Assembly (NCBI RefSeq): GCF_030433435.1
Contig: NZ_JANRHH010000054.1
Coordinates: 56,687 to 119,516, forward strand
Direction of reading: 5' to 3'
Origin: Polycladomyces subterraneus
GTDB lineage: Bacteria; Bacillota; Bacilli; Thermoactinomycetales; JIR-001
Length of the DNA stretch: 62,830 nucleotides
The number at the start of each line of letters is the position of its first letter. Within the stretch, counting starts at the first letter, position 1. This document shows, piece after piece, positions 34,024-42,684 of the stretch. The notes beneath the pieces were generated by a model, which saw only the letters and a program-made list of their open reading frames with translations, was not told the origin of the DNA and did no database searches. Position numbers and translations under genes: made by a program.

Positions 34024-35805
34024 TTAACGACCCGGTCGAGCCATGCGGTCAATGTGAATCCCGGCTCCCACCGGATACCTTCCGGGTATGGAGACCGGCA
34101 GTCTCCCTCTCAGCGGGATCCGGCCCGTCAGCGCCTTTACACCTGCGTCCAACGATACCGTGTTGGAACCATACAATGCCAAGTACGTCGTGTTTCTCAG
34201 CAATACAGCCACATCATAAGGTGTATTCAAGCCCAAAGCGACAACTGGTTTTCCCGTCTCCTCCAACTGGCGGACCAATGCCCCCTGCTGCGGGTGCAAT
34301 ACGGCACCGGTGAGCCCCACAATCACCGCATCCGCCACCCTCGCTTTCTCCACCGCCCGCTGACGCTCAGCCACTGGAGGATCGGCGTCAATCCCCAACG
34401 TTTCCACACGAAATCCCTGATCGGACAACCGCCGGCTCAAGGCCACCGGTTTTTCGGGTGAAACCACCAGCACGCGCGGTAACCACTCGGGGCGCAAGGG
34501 CAGACGACGGTCTGGGTCCTGCACCAAAGTGACAGCGCGTGCAGCAACCGCCTCGGCTTGCCTGGCCGCCTGCGGCGTTCCCACCATCCGTTCCGCTTCG
34601 TCCGGGTACGCATACACTTGTTTGGCGACGGCATGTTTGCCCAGCCGCTCCGCTTTGAGACGTAAAATGCGACGAACCGACTCATCGATCCGCTCTTTGG
34701 AAATCTTCCCACTTTGAACTGCCTGTTTCACCGCCGCAATCGCGGATCGTTGTGCGGAAAGAGAGTGGGCAACCAGGACCATGTCCGCCCCCGCTTGAAT
34801 CGCCCGAACAGCGGCTTGCGGTGTACCGAATTGTTTGGCGATCGCCCCCATCTCCATGTCGTCCGTAATGATCACTCCCTGAAAACCCAATTCCTCCCGC
34901 AACAAACCAGTCAACGCACGGCGAGACAACGTGACAGGTGTTCCTGGTGCGGGATCGATAGCCGGAAAAGTGATATGTGCGGTCATGATCATGTCGGCGC
35001 CGCCCCTGATGGCTTCCCGAAACGGTACCAATTCGACCGCATCCAGTCGTTTGCGATCATGGGTCACCGACGGCAGGCCAACGTGGGAATCGACATGGGT
35101 GTCACCATGTCCCGGAAAATGTTTGACCGCCGTCAGCACCTCCCCTTCATGATAACCGCGGATGGCTGACGTGCCCATCGCAGCCACCATTCGGGGGTTT
35201 TCACCGAACGAACGAACCCCGATTACCGGGTTGACCGGATTGTTGTTCACATCTAGCACCGGGGCCAAATTGAGGTTGATCCCCATGGCACGCAACTCCC
35301 GTCCCACCGTTTTGGCCGACGTGTATGCGGTATCCGGATCAACCGTAGCCCCCTGTGCCATGTTGCTGGGAAACACCGTCGCCCCGTCGACTCGGGTGAT
35401 GTCCCCACCCTCCTGGTCGACAGCGATCAGGAGGGGTACATGAGGCTCAGACGCCACGGCCAGTTGTTGCAACTGATTGGTTAACTCCCCCACTTGGCGG
35501 GGGTTTTGGATGTTGCGCGAAAACAGGATGACACCGCCCACATGATGACGACGGATCAGTTCACGGGCATGAGCCGAGAAGCCGGTGGACGTTCCCCATC
35601 TGTTTGATTGGAATCCCACCATAAACATCTGGCCCACTTTTTCATCCAGACTCATGCGGGCCAACATCCGGTTCACCCATGTGGCATCCACCTCCGGCAA
35701 CGGGTTGCGGTTGTTGAGCGGATTCGGAACGGCCGATGGAAGACAGAGCAACACCAATAACACCAACACTGTGATACTCCATCTGCCGATCCGTCCAGTG
35801 TTCAT
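34024..35805 (-). CDS. nagZ: Exported glycoside hydrolase family 3 beta-N-acetylglucosaminidase
   Basis: After an N-terminal hydrophobic export segment (about residues 8-30) comes a GH3 barrel with the NagZ signature KHFPGHGDTHVDSH, whose His/Asp dyad is catalytic, and the nucleophile aspartate in IITDDMEMGA. A second alpha/beta domain (residues about 400-590; VADAVIVGLTGAVLHPQQG) follows, as in Bacillus NagZ/YbbD, which cuts GlcNAc-MurNAc from wall fragments outside the cell. ATG at 35805 has GGAGGGAAGG upstream. nagA at 44.4 kb could process the released sugar after phosphorylation. Confidence 0.92.
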   Translation of the reverse strand: MNTGRIGRWSITVLVLLVLLCLPSAVPNPLNNRNPLPEVDATWVNRMLARMSLDEKVGQMFMVGFQSNRWGTSTGFSAHARELIRRHHVGGVILFSRNIQNPRQVGELTNQLQQLAVASEPHVPLLIAVDQEGGDITRVDGATVFPSNMAQGATVDPDTAYTSAKTVGRELRAMGINLNLAPVLDVNNNPVNPVIGVRSFGENPRMVAAMGTSAIRGYHEGEVLTAVKHFPGHGDTHVDSHVGLPSVTHDRKRLDAVELVPFREAIRGGADMIMTAHITFPAIDPAPGTPVTLSRRALTGLLREELGFQGVIITDDMEMGAIAKQFGTPQAAVRAIQAGADMVLVAHSLSAQRSAIAAVKQAVQSGKISKERIDESVRRILRLKAERLGKHAVAKQVYAYPDEAERMVGTPQAARQAEAVAARAVTLVQDPDRRLPLRPEWLPRVLVVSPEKPVALSRRLSDQGFRVETLGIDADPPVAERQRAVEKARVADAVIVGLTGAVLHPQQGALVRQLEETGKPVVALGLNTPYDVAVLLRNTTYLALYGSNTVSLDAGVKALTGRIPLRGRLPVSIPGRYPVGAGIHIDRMARPGR

Positions 35806-36104
35806 CCCCTTCCCTCCTTTTCTCTCTTTCTCTCGGATTGACTGCGGGGAATACTTTTTCACACCTGCATCCTATCACAGTCGGTCGGGAAAGACTATCC
35901 GAAATCCCTTAAAGTTGTTCGAATCTTTCCCGCTGGTCGTAATGGATTGCACGCGCTATAATGGGATAGGTGAGAAATGAAACACAGTTTCATAACATGA
36001 AATAGCTCCTCAATACGTATCCTGTTCGAATCTTTTTATAAGCGAAGGAGCGTATTGATCAGACACGCTCTGCAAAGAAGACCGTGGAGAAAGGAGAACA
36101 CATC

Positions 36105-37190
36105 ATGTCGAATGTCAAATCGATCGTCGTGATGAAAGGAGACCAGACGGGTCAGGAGTTGTTGGAAGAAGCGCTGCGTGTTCTCGATCCCAACGTGATC
36201 GGATTGGACTTGGAGTTTCTGGAATTTGACCTCAGTCTGGAAAACCGCAGGAAAACGAACAACCAAGTCGTATTGGAAGCAGCGCAGGCGATGAAACGGA
36301 CCGGTTTCGGTCTGAAAGCGGCCACGATTACACCAGAGGAAAAAGGGGATGTGGGCAGTCCCAACGCCATCCTGCGCCGAGAAATCGACGGCAAGGTAAT
36401 CGTCCGCACGGGACGCAGGATCCCCGGCGTGCGACCGGTCGCCGGTACGTATGCGCCGATCTCCATCATCCGGATGGCGGTCGGTGACGCCTATGGCGCC
36501 AAGGAATGGCGCGAAGGGGAAGGAATGGATGAAGTGGCGTACCGGACAGAAAGAATCGACCGCAAAACGTGCCGTGCCGTGGCTGAATTCGCCTTCCGCC
36601 ACGCCAAGAAGACGAACGCCAAAGTGTTTGGCGGTCCCAAATACACCGTCAGCCCCGTATACGAAGGCATGCTGAAGGAAGAAATGGACGCGGCCAGCAA
36701 ACGGTATCCCGAAGTCCGCTACGAGCCGCAACTGATCGATGCCACTTATGCCTTGTTGCTCAACAGCTCGGGGGAACCGATGGTGATCCCGGCCCTCAAT
36801 CGGGACGGTGATTGTTTGAGTGATTTGGTATTGCAGTTGTTCGGATCCATCGCCGGTGCCGAATCGATCCTGATGAGCTTCGACGAAGATTTCAACCCGA
36901 AAGTGGTGATGGCGGAAGCACCGCACGGGACTGCTCCTTCATTGTATGGCAAGAACATCGCCAATCCCATGGCCATGATACTGGCAGGTGCTTCTCTGCT
37001 CACTTATTTCAATGATCCCAAAGCCAGCGCCGCCTCTCGTGCCATCTATGAAGCCACCATCGAAACGGTGCGCGAAGGGGTACGAACAGCCGATTTGGGC
37101 GGCAACGCCACAACCACCGAATTTACCAATGAAATCATCAACAAAGTGCAAACCAAACTGGAAGTATGGAACACGCTGCAAGGTTTCTGA
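36105..37190 (+). CDS. Isocitrate/isopropylmalate dehydrogenase family protein
   Basis: 361 residues with the family fold: MKGDQTGQELLEEAL at the start, the substrate arginine region VRTGRRIPGVRPV, GGPKYTVSPVYEGM, and the metal/cofactor block MAEAPHGTAPSLYGKNIANP. It should oxidise a 2-hydroxy acid with decarboxylation. The N-terminal GDQTG differs from GDGIG of true isocitrate or isopropylmalate dehydrogenases, so its substrate is uncertain; homoisocitrate- or tartrate-like acids are alternatives. AAAGGAG precedes ATG 36105. Monocistronic between divergent and convergent neighbours. Confidence 0.85.
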   Translation: MSNVKSIVVMKGDQTGQELLEEALRVLDPNVIGLDLEFLEFDLSLENRRKTNNQVVLEAAQAMKRTGFGLKAATITPEEKGDVGSPNAILRREIDGKVIVRTGRRIPGVRPVAGTYAPISIIRMAVGDAYGAKEWREGEGMDEVAYRTERIDRKTCRAVAEFAFRHAKKTNAKVFGGPKYTVSPVYEGMLKEEMDAASKRYPEVRYEPQLIDATYALLLNSSGEPMVIPALNRDGDCLSDLVLQLFGSIAGAESILMSFDEDFNPKVVMAEAPHGTAPSLYGKNIANPMAMILAGASLLTYFNDPKASAASRAIYEATIETVREGVRTADLGGNATTTEFTNEIINKVQTKLEVWNTLQGF

Positions 37191-37202
37191 GACAATGAAA
37201 AG

Positions 37203-37222
37203 GCCCGCTCCCTGAGAGCGGG
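37203..37222 (+). terminator. Hairpin after the dehydrogenase gene
   Basis: GCCCGCTC pairs with GAGCGGGC. The following GTTCGTA is T-poor, so it is a weak intrinsic terminator or an mRNA end structure between convergent genes. Confidence 0.45.
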
Positions 37223-37241
37223 CGTTCGTATATCCAAAGCG

Positions 37242-38111
37242 TTACAATGTATCGGAGGATGATGCAAACGGATCGATCCCATCCAACAGATGTTCCGGTT
37301 GCTGACCGCCAGTTGAACCGGTTGAAGCTGCTTTTCCGCCGCCGGAAACACCGGGACAATGTCGGTCATGCCATTTTTTCAATTGTTGACGGAACATCTT
37401 TTTCAATTGCTGCACTTCATCCCGCACATCCTCCCGCTTCAATCCCAATGATACCGCCACGTCGCGCCATTGTTTTTGCGATGTTTTCATCGCGACCACT
37501 TGCGTAATGTCTTTCCCGCTTGCTTTGGCCAACACAGCCGCTTTGATGACGTCACGCGGTTTCAATTGGTACCGTTGGATCAATTGGCTCAATTGTTGCG
37601 GATCTTTTCCCAAGTACGAGGCCACCGTCTGCAATGCAACTCCCGGATGTCGCTGCAGGAACAACCGGATCAGACGATCCTTGGGTAGTACGCGCGACAG
37701 TTCTCTTCTGAACGCCTGACGGTCAACATGGAAAGATTGCGCCACTTGCACCCATGTTTTCCCCTTTTTTGTCGCCAGAACCGTCTCGATTTTTTGTCCG
37801 CTCAATTTGGCGATCACTGCTGCCGGCACCAACTGCCTGGGGCGGGTTCCACGATCAAGCAGGGATTGGACTTCGGTCACACTGATGCCCAGATATTGCG
37901 CCACCTGCTGGGCCAGTACCTGATTGTCCTTTTTCGCATCCGTTGTTGTCTCACCATTGCTCAACTGCTGAGTGCGGGCTGTGGATGCGAACCACGAAAA
38001 CGGAGTCGATCCGCTTTGCTTTGCCTGCGCGATGTGTTGAACCCCCATTACGCCACCAATCAACAATCCCGCCGCAGTTCCTGTGATGATCACCGTTTTC
38101 AGTTTGAGCAT
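37242..38111 (-). CDS. Exported protein with two internal repeats, function unknown
   Basis: I do not recognise the family. A signal peptide (residues 1-27; VIITGTAAGLLIGGVMG) is followed by a low-complexity linker and two related modules of about 70 residues: one begins YLGISVTEVQSLL and contains LVPAAVIAKLSGQKIETVL, the other begins YLGKDPQQLSQLI and contains VIKAAVLAKASGKDITQVV. Each ends with a predicted helix and a tryptophan (TWVQVAQSF / QWRDVAVSL). The C-terminus is disordered (Gly/Ser-rich). ATG at 38111 has GAGTGAGG upstream. The adjacent two-component genes are on the same strand but 180 bp away. Confidence 0.65.
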   Translation of the reverse strand: MLKLKTVIITGTAAGLLIGGVMGVQHIAQAKQSGSTPFSWFASTARTQQLSNGETTTDAKKDNQVLAQQVAQYLGISVTEVQSLLDRGTRPRQLVPAAVIAKLSGQKIETVLATKKGKTWVQVAQSFHVDRQAFRRELSRVLPKDRLIRLFLQRHPGVALQTVASYLGKDPQQLSQLIQRYQLKPRDVIKAAVLAKASGKDITQVVAMKTSQKQWRDVAVSLGLKREDVRDEVQQLKKMFRQQLKKWHDRHCPGVSGGGKAASTGSTGGQQPEHLLDGIDPFASSSDTL

Positions 38112-38293
38112 GCCTCTCACTCCCGTCATCATGACTTTTGTCTATTATCTTAACCACAAATCATGACGAAATGATGACGAAGCTGCGACAAAAGAAAAAT
38201 GATAGGGAAGAGACTGGGAATATCATCTGCATGGCTTTCCCGGCTTGCTCTAGCTGCATCCTGCATAGAAGAACATCAAGACGGGCATCCGAA

Positions 38294-39700
38294 TCATCCG
38301 CCATTTCCATCCGGCAACCATAGGGTGAAACAGGTGCCTTTTCCCGGAGTGCTGTCCACCCAAATCTGGCCACCGTGGGCCTTCACCAATTGACGGACGA
38401 TGGCCAAGCCCAGCCCCGTTTCTCCCCCCTGCCGCGATCGGGAGGGATCGGCTTTGAAAAATCGATCCCAAATTCGGTCCAATTGCTCCTCTGTCATCCC
38501 GATCCCCGTATCCTCCACACGGATCTGGGTTCCGTCGTCGGTTTTCTCTGCCGTGACGCGCACCCAACCACGCTCGGTGAATTGGAGTCCGTTCTTTACC
38601 AGATTGATGAGGATTTGCATCAATCGGTCGTAATCGGCGGTGACCATCAGATCCCGAGGTGCGTCGATTTCCAACCGCAACCCTTTTTCCTCGGCGACGG
38701 GACCCAGTTGTTCAGCCACGATCTCCAGCACCTCGGCAATTGGAATTTTCTCCTGTTTCAACTCGATTTTCCCCGCCCGAATCTTTTCCAGATCGAGTAA
38801 TTCATTGATCAGGCGAATCAGCCGCATCGTCTCCCGTTTCATAGATGCCACCGCTCGTATCCGCTCCTCTTCCGTCACCAAACTGGACTTCAATCCCTCC
38901 AACCACCCGCGAATGGAGGTGAGCGGTGTGCGCAATTCATGGGATACGTCGGAGACAAACTGCTGCCGGCGCAGTTCGAATTGACGGATCTCCTTCTCCC
39001 ACGCTGCCAACCGTTCAGCCATAGCATTCAGATCCCTGGTCAGCTCCATCAACTCTAGTGGGCCTTTTTTCATCTCCGCACGTGCGTGATAACGACCCTG
39101 CCGAATCTCACTGGCCAACCTGCGCAAGTCCTCAATGCGGCGAGCCCATCCCCGCGTGAACCATCCGCTAAGTATCAGTGCCACCACCAACGCAACCGCC
39201 GCAGCCAATAGGAGTCCGACACGGATACGCCGGATCGCCCGATGGATTCCTTCCACGGGTGAAAAAAGGATCCATGCCCGCAGATCCGTCTGTTTTCTAT
39301 CGGGAAAAATCACCCACGTCACCGGTTGGTTGCCGATTCGCTCTCGTCCTTCCACCACTTTTCCACGCATCAACCTGTTTCTCACATCAGAACTGATCGT
39401 TACACTGCTTTTCCTCAACCTGGTGGGAAACAACACCCGACCCCGTTCGTCCACTTGCAGTATGTGGATGTCTCTAGCAATCAACACCGGCCCCAGTTGT
39501 CTCCATTTACGTACCAATTCGTTATCCGTAGTGGTATTGGGAATCACCAATTGGCCAATCTCCCGCAATTCCCTCCATTTTTGCTGATACAAAAAGTTTT
39601 GGAGGATTACAGACGTGATGCCCGACATCAGCAGGACAGCCGTCAGCAACACCGCGATCTGTGCGGCCAACATCCTGTGAAACAACTTACCGTTTTTCAT
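38294..39700 (-). CDS. Sensor histidine kinase
   Basis: Two membrane helices (about residues 10-30 and 155-175) flank an extracellular sensor of about 125 residues. Then come HAMP, the dimerisation domain with the phosphorylated histidine in SDVSHELRTPLTSIRGW, and an ATPase domain with NLVKNGLQF, DTGIGM and GETGLGLAIV. It belongs with OmpR-type partners of the PhoR/ResE class. ATG at 39700 lies within the end of the regulator gene (14-bp overlap), so the two are translationally coupled. The signal is unknown. Confidence 0.93.
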   Translation of the reverse strand: MKNGKLFHRMLAAQIAVLLTAVLLMSGITSVILQNFLYQQKWRELREIGQLVIPNTTTDNELVRKWRQLGPVLIARDIHILQVDERGRVLFPTRLRKSSVTISSDVRNRLMRGKVVEGRERIGNQPVTWVIFPDRKQTDLRAWILFSPVEGIHRAIRRIRVGLLLAAAVALVVALILSGWFTRGWARRIEDLRRLASEIRQGRYHARAEMKKGPLELMELTRDLNAMAERLAAWEKEIRQFELRRQQFVSDVSHELRTPLTSIRGWLEGLKSSLVTEEERIRAVASMKRETMRLIRLINELLDLEKIRAGKIELKQEKIPIAEVLEIVAEQLGPVAEEKGLRLEIDAPRDLMVTADYDRLMQILINLVKNGLQFTERGWVRVTAEKTDDGTQIRVEDTGIGMTEEQLDRIWDRFFKADPSRSRQGGETGLGLAIVRQLVKAHGGQIWVDSTPGKGTCFTLWLPDGNGG

Positions 39701-40385
39701 CGGCTTCCGCCTCTTCCCACTTGTACCCCACACCCCATACGGTGTGGATCCATTCGTTCCCCGGGACGGCAATCTTTTTTCGCAATCTCCTGATATGCGC
39801 ATCGACTGTGCGCTCGTCTCCATAGAAATCGTATCCCCAGACGGCATCCAGCAACTCTTCACGTGAAAACACGCGGCGTGGATGACGCAGAAAATGGCAC
39901 AACAGATCAAATTCCCTAGGGGTCAAATGCTCGATTTTCACGCCGTCCCGCCATACTTCCCTCGTTTCACACCGTACGGCAAAATGACGAGTGCGGATCC
40001 AGTCTCCTTCTCTGTCATCCTCCTGGAGGCAATATCGCCGTCTAATCGCTTTGATCCTAGCCATCAGCGCCAATGCACTGAACGGCTTAGTCACGTAATC
40101 ATCCGCCCCGATTTCCAAACCTAGCACCTGATCCGACTCCTGTGTCCGGGCCGTCAACAGGATGATGGGTACATCCGATTCCTGACGGACGCGTTGGCAA
40201 ATCGTGATCCCGTCCATTTTGGGCAACATCCAATCCAGGATCAATAAATCAAACGGTTGGCTTTTCCACATTTCCCATGCCGTTTGACCGTCATGGGCAA
40301 ATTGGGCGGTATACCCTTCTTTGTCAAAAAACAATGACAGCATCTCACAAACGGCTGTATCATCCTCCGCCACCAAAATCCGCAT
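39687..40385 (-). CDS. OmpR/PhoB-family response regulator
   Basis: A receiver domain (residues 1-115; acidic pocket in VAEDD, phospho-aspartate in LILDWMLPKMDG, lysine in YVTKPFS) is joined to a winged-helix domain (about 130-228; LTPREFDLLCHFLRH, RTVDAHIRRLRKK). It controls transcription after phosphorylation by the kinase encoded just downstream. ATG at 40385 has AGGGGGG upstream; 48 further open codons have no better start. 232 residues is standard. Confidence 0.94.
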   Translation of the reverse strand: MRILVAEDDTAVCEMLSLFFDKEGYTAQFAHDGQTAWEMWKSQPFDLLILDWMLPKMDGITICQRVRQESDVPIILLTARTQESDQVLGLEIGADDYVTKPFSALALMARIKAIRRRYCLQEDDREGDWIRTRHFAVRCETREVWRDGVKIEHLTPREFDLLCHFLRHPRRVFSREELLDAVWGYDFYGDERTVDAHIRRLRKKIAVPGNEWIHTVWGVGYKWEEAEADEKR

Positions 40386-40458
40386 GAAAAATCCCCCCTC
40401 TCCGTCCTGCTCCCATTCAAGCATAGAGAACGTGTGAGGGGGTTGGCAAGTGTGGCCA

Positions 40459-40845
40459 CTACATCCCTTCGTCCGGTTGGACCAGCACAAAGTGGTTGCC
40501 GTATAAGTCTTCAAAGATGGCTTGTACACCCCACGGCATTTCTTCCGGCTCTCGCACGATCTTCACGCCCCGATTGCGCAGTTCCTCCACCGTTTCCCGG
40601 CAATTGCGCGTACTGAACACCCAGTGGGACGCATTGCCCGTTTGCAGCGCTGTTTCCGTTTCATGTGGTTGATGAAGTACAATCACGACATCATGCTGTT
40701 CCCGGGGACGGATCGTCACCCAGCGGTAACCGGGACCGTATTCGGCATTGTCCTGAACCTCGAATCCCAATTTTTCCGTGTACCACGACAGGGCCCGATC
40801 ATAGTCATCTACCACCACAGTGACATGCGTTAGTTTCTCAATCAA
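40459..40845 (-). CDS. VOC-family (glyoxalase-like) protein
   Basis: 128 residues forming one vicinal-oxygen-chelate unit: LTHVTVVVDDYDRALSWYTEKLGFE at the start (split over strand and helix), HWVFSTRN in the middle, and DLYGNHFVLVQP at the end, with metal-ligand candidates His7, His in SHWVF and Glu in IFEDLYG. Members act on diverse small molecules or confer antibiotic or metal resistance; none can be chosen here. The start appears to be TTG with GGAGG upstream. Confidence 0.8.
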   Translation of the reverse strand: MIEKLTHVTVVVDDYDRALSWYTEKLGFEVQDNAEYGPGYRWVTIRPREQHDVVIVLHQPHETETALQTGNASHWVFSTRNCRETVEELRNRGVKIVREPEEMPWGVQAIFEDLYGNHFVLVQPDEGM

Positions 40846-41173
40846 GTTTAACGCCTCCTATCATCTGTCAATATTTTGATCCAAGTGCGCCACTTTTCTC
40901 ATTCCACGAACATATGTGCGTTTCCTTCCATTTTAATGCTAGATCGTACCGTCCATTCCGCCCACTTTTTAACCAGATCGAATCCGCCCTCTTTCGACCG
41001 CTATTCTACGCTTTCGTTTCTCCATAGCATTAGTCTGATCTTCATGATCATCGCTATACCAGTGGCCGGCGAAAAAGAACAGAAAAGAAAAAAGACGGGA
41101 GACCGTCGAAATTGCCGACAGCGTTCCGCGTCCTGGATCATGTAAAACGCTATTATTCCTCTCAAAAAAAGTG

Positions 41174-41464
41174 TTACCGTTTTCCCCCGCCACCGGGACG
41201 TTTTCGTTTGCCTTGCAAGAAGTCCATACCCATCTGTGGGTTAGTACGAACCGAATCAGCGAATTGTTGTAATTCCTTCTTGTCCACATCGGCTTGCGTT
41301 ACATTCAGCAAATAGTCCAATACGGCACTCATGCCGCCTTTTTCCCCTGCTCTTCTGGCCCCCTCCAGAATGCCCTTCAATTGCTGTTCGCTCAATACCT
41401 GTTGGCCTAAAATGGAGTTAATCATCTGCGTTAACTCTTTGATAGAAGGCGCGTTTCCCGCCAT
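41174..41464 (-). CDS. Small helical protein of unknown function
   Basis: 96 residues, not recognised. The body is mostly helical (LTQMINSILGQQVLSEQQLK, SAVLDYLLNVTQADVDKKEL) and the tail is basic and glycine-rich (GKRKRPGGGGKR), which suggests nucleic-acid contact or a spore-core location. GGAGGG precedes the ATG at 41464. It has no obvious operon partner; the YjcZ-type cluster is on the other strand next to it. Confidence 0.55.
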   Translation of the reverse strand: MAGNAPSIKELTQMINSILGQQVLSEQQLKGILEGARRAGEKGGMSAVLDYLLNVTQADVDKKELQQFADSVRTNPQMGMDFLQGKRKRPGGGGKR

Positions 41465-41665
41465 ATCCAAATCCCTCCATCGGTTGATATCCTCTCCTTC
41501 ACCTTATGTCGGCACACCGGGCACGGAACGGACAGCCGCCCCATTTTAACGCCCAAATCCTCCTCCAGCATTTTCTAACGGGACAGCCGCCAAAAACCAC
41601 TAGCAGCTAAACGGAATATGCTGAAAACATCACCCTCAGCGCAGCCAAAAAAAGAGGTGTTTGCC

Positions 41666-41779
41666 TTGTCCGGTTTCTCCCCATACTACGACGACGTTGC
41701 TTACAGAGTACTTTTGCTGTACCTTTTGACCATTGCTACGATTTTCTGGTTTGTCGGTGCTTTGGATGATCTCTCATAA
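41666..41779 (+). CDS. Tiny membrane protein, possible diverged YjcZ relative
   Basis: Reading from TTG at 41666 (AAAGAGGTG six bases upstream) gives 37 residues ending VLLLYLLTIATIFWFVG plus a short acidic tail. Size and the hydrophobic core ATIFxF resemble the YjcZ-like genes 240 bp downstream on the same strand. GTG at 41657 and ATG at 41618 are in-frame alternatives, the latter with a poor binding site. Small size makes this uncertain. Confidence 0.45.
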   Translation: MSGFSPYYDDVAYRVLLLYLLTIATIFWFVGALDDLS

Positions 41780-41869
41780 TTGGTTCTTTTGCCCACGGGT
41801 ATCCGCCTGTACACCTAAAATCTGCGGAGCATAAGGTATAGCAACCGGGAACAAAGGGAGGAAGCCAAA

Positions 41870-41967
41870 ATGCCTGCTATGGATTTGGTCTCGGCCTCTG
41901 CCGCCTCCTGAATTTCCCGTTGGTGATTGCCACAATCTTTGTTTACGCCGGTGTCGGCTTCAGTTAC
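41870..41967 (+). pseudogene. Frameshifted YjcZ-family copy
   Basis: A good ribosome binding site (GGGAGGAAG) and ATG are followed after a few bases by a frame change. In the second frame the sequence reads YGFGLGLCRLL, then VIATIFVYAGVGFSY, the same pattern as the three intact copies downstream, but without a stop codon at the usual place. The original ATG frame stops after 13 codons. It is a decayed member of the array. Confidence 0.65.
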
Positions 41968-42016
41968 ACTTGTAAGCTCTATCGTAAGTATAGAAAGGAA
42001 GAAAGGGGGACGATCC

Positions 42017-42127
42017 ATGGGCTACGGTTACGGCTATGGTTTCGGCATCGGTTTGCGCCGTCTGCTGATCTTCCTGCTGGTCATCGCCACCATCTTCGTC
42101 TTCGCTGGCGTCGGTTTCGGCTACTAA
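42017..42127 (+). CDS. YjcZ-family sporulation protein, copy 1
   Basis: 36 residues: a Gly/Tyr-rich start (MGYGYGYGFGIGLRR) followed by one membrane helix (LLIFLLVIATIFVFAGVGF). This is the build of the YjcZ/YrrK-like tiny sporulation proteins found in spore coats and membranes of Bacillales. AAAGGGGG precedes the ATG. It is nearly identical in amino acids to the two following genes, and the DNA of the membrane helix is almost the same in all three. Confidence 0.8.
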   Translation: MGYGYGYGFGIGLRRLLIFLLVIATIFVFAGVGFGY

Positions 42128-42169
42128 TGCTGACTCGATCCAATGACTTCATTGAAAGGAGGGGAGATA

Positions 42170-42283
42170 ATGGGTTACGGCTACGGTTACGGTTTCGGCA
42201 TCGGCCTGCGTCGACTGCTGATCTTCCTGCTGGTCATCGCCACCATCTTCGTCTTCGCCGGTGTCGGTTTCGGCGGCTACTAA
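42170..42283 (+). CDS. YjcZ-family sporulation protein, copy 2
   Basis: 37 residues, identical to copy 1 up to the last residues except for one extra glycine (GFGGY end). AAAGGAGGGG precedes the ATG at a good distance. The stop of copy 1 lies 42 bp upstream. Codons of the Gly/Tyr head differ more than those of the membrane helix. Likely made in the mother cell or forespore late in sporulation, inferred from the family. Confidence 0.8.
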   Translation: MGYGYGYGFGIGLRRLLIFLLVIATIFVFAGVGFGGY

Positions 42284-42325
42284 GGATGAAGGCAAAACCT
42301 AAACTTTCTTAAAGGGGACGATCAC

Positions 42326-42436
42326 ATGAGCTACGGTTACGGCTTCGGCATCGGTTTGCGCCGTCTGCTGATCTTCCTGCTGGTCATCGCCACCATCTTC
42401 GTCTTCGCTGGCGTCGGTTTCGGTTACGGGTGGTGA
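42326..42436 (+). CDS. YjcZ-family sporulation protein, copy 3
   Basis: 36 residues starting MSYGYGFGIGLRR with the same membrane helix and ending GFGYGW. AAAGGGGACG precedes the ATG, the same sequence as before copy 1. A terminator follows, so the three intact genes form a short transcription unit. Confidence 0.8.
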   Translation: MSYGYGFGIGLRRLLIFLLVIATIFVFAGVGFGYGW

Positions 42437-42485
42437 CCTGGTTCTCCCCTGTTTCCCAGGGGACTTTTCCATCCATCGTTTTTGC

Positions 42486-42510
42486 AAAGGGCCCGATTGC
42501 GGGCCCTTTC
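42486..42510 (+). terminator. Terminator after the YjcZ array
   Basis: AAAGGGCCCG pairs with CGGGCCCTTT, followed by CATTTTG. A second hairpin, CCCCTG with CAGGGG, lies 40 bp upstream. Confidence 0.7.
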
Positions 42511-42513
42511 ATT

Positions 42514-42612
42514 TTGACAAAAGCCGCGGACTCCGTTTTCCACGAGTGACCTTTGAGCGTTTGCGTTGCAGGAGCGTGAGGAGATGGTTCGACCACTTTG
42601 TCAGCAGTCTCC
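42514..42612 (-). repeat. Dispersed repeat family B, copy 3
   Basis: The minus strand starts GGAGACTGCTGACAAAGTGG and contains GCTCCTGCAACGCAAACGCT and CGTGGAAAACGG, matching copy 1. It ends near CTTTTGTCAA, which with TTGACAAAG-like sequence at the start forms short terminal inverted repeats. A GC hairpin (CCCCCCC with GGGGGGG, about 42630-42657) lies just outside. Confidence 0.6.
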
Positions 42613-42684
42613 TTTGTTCATGGATCGGCAACCCCCCCTCTTTGAAAAAAGGGGGGGAACCGACCCTGGACATACGACTCGCAA

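Noticed and set aside
35915-36040. Two GTTCGAATC motifs that look like tRNA T-loops
   Set aside because: Neither is flanked by a T-stem, and no anticodon arm or acceptor stem can be built around them.
41920-42312. 130-codon Arg/His-rich plus-strand ORF across the YjcZ array
   Set aside because: Beyond the broken first copy it is only the wrong frame of the intact mini-genes; repeats in it mirror the repeated genes.
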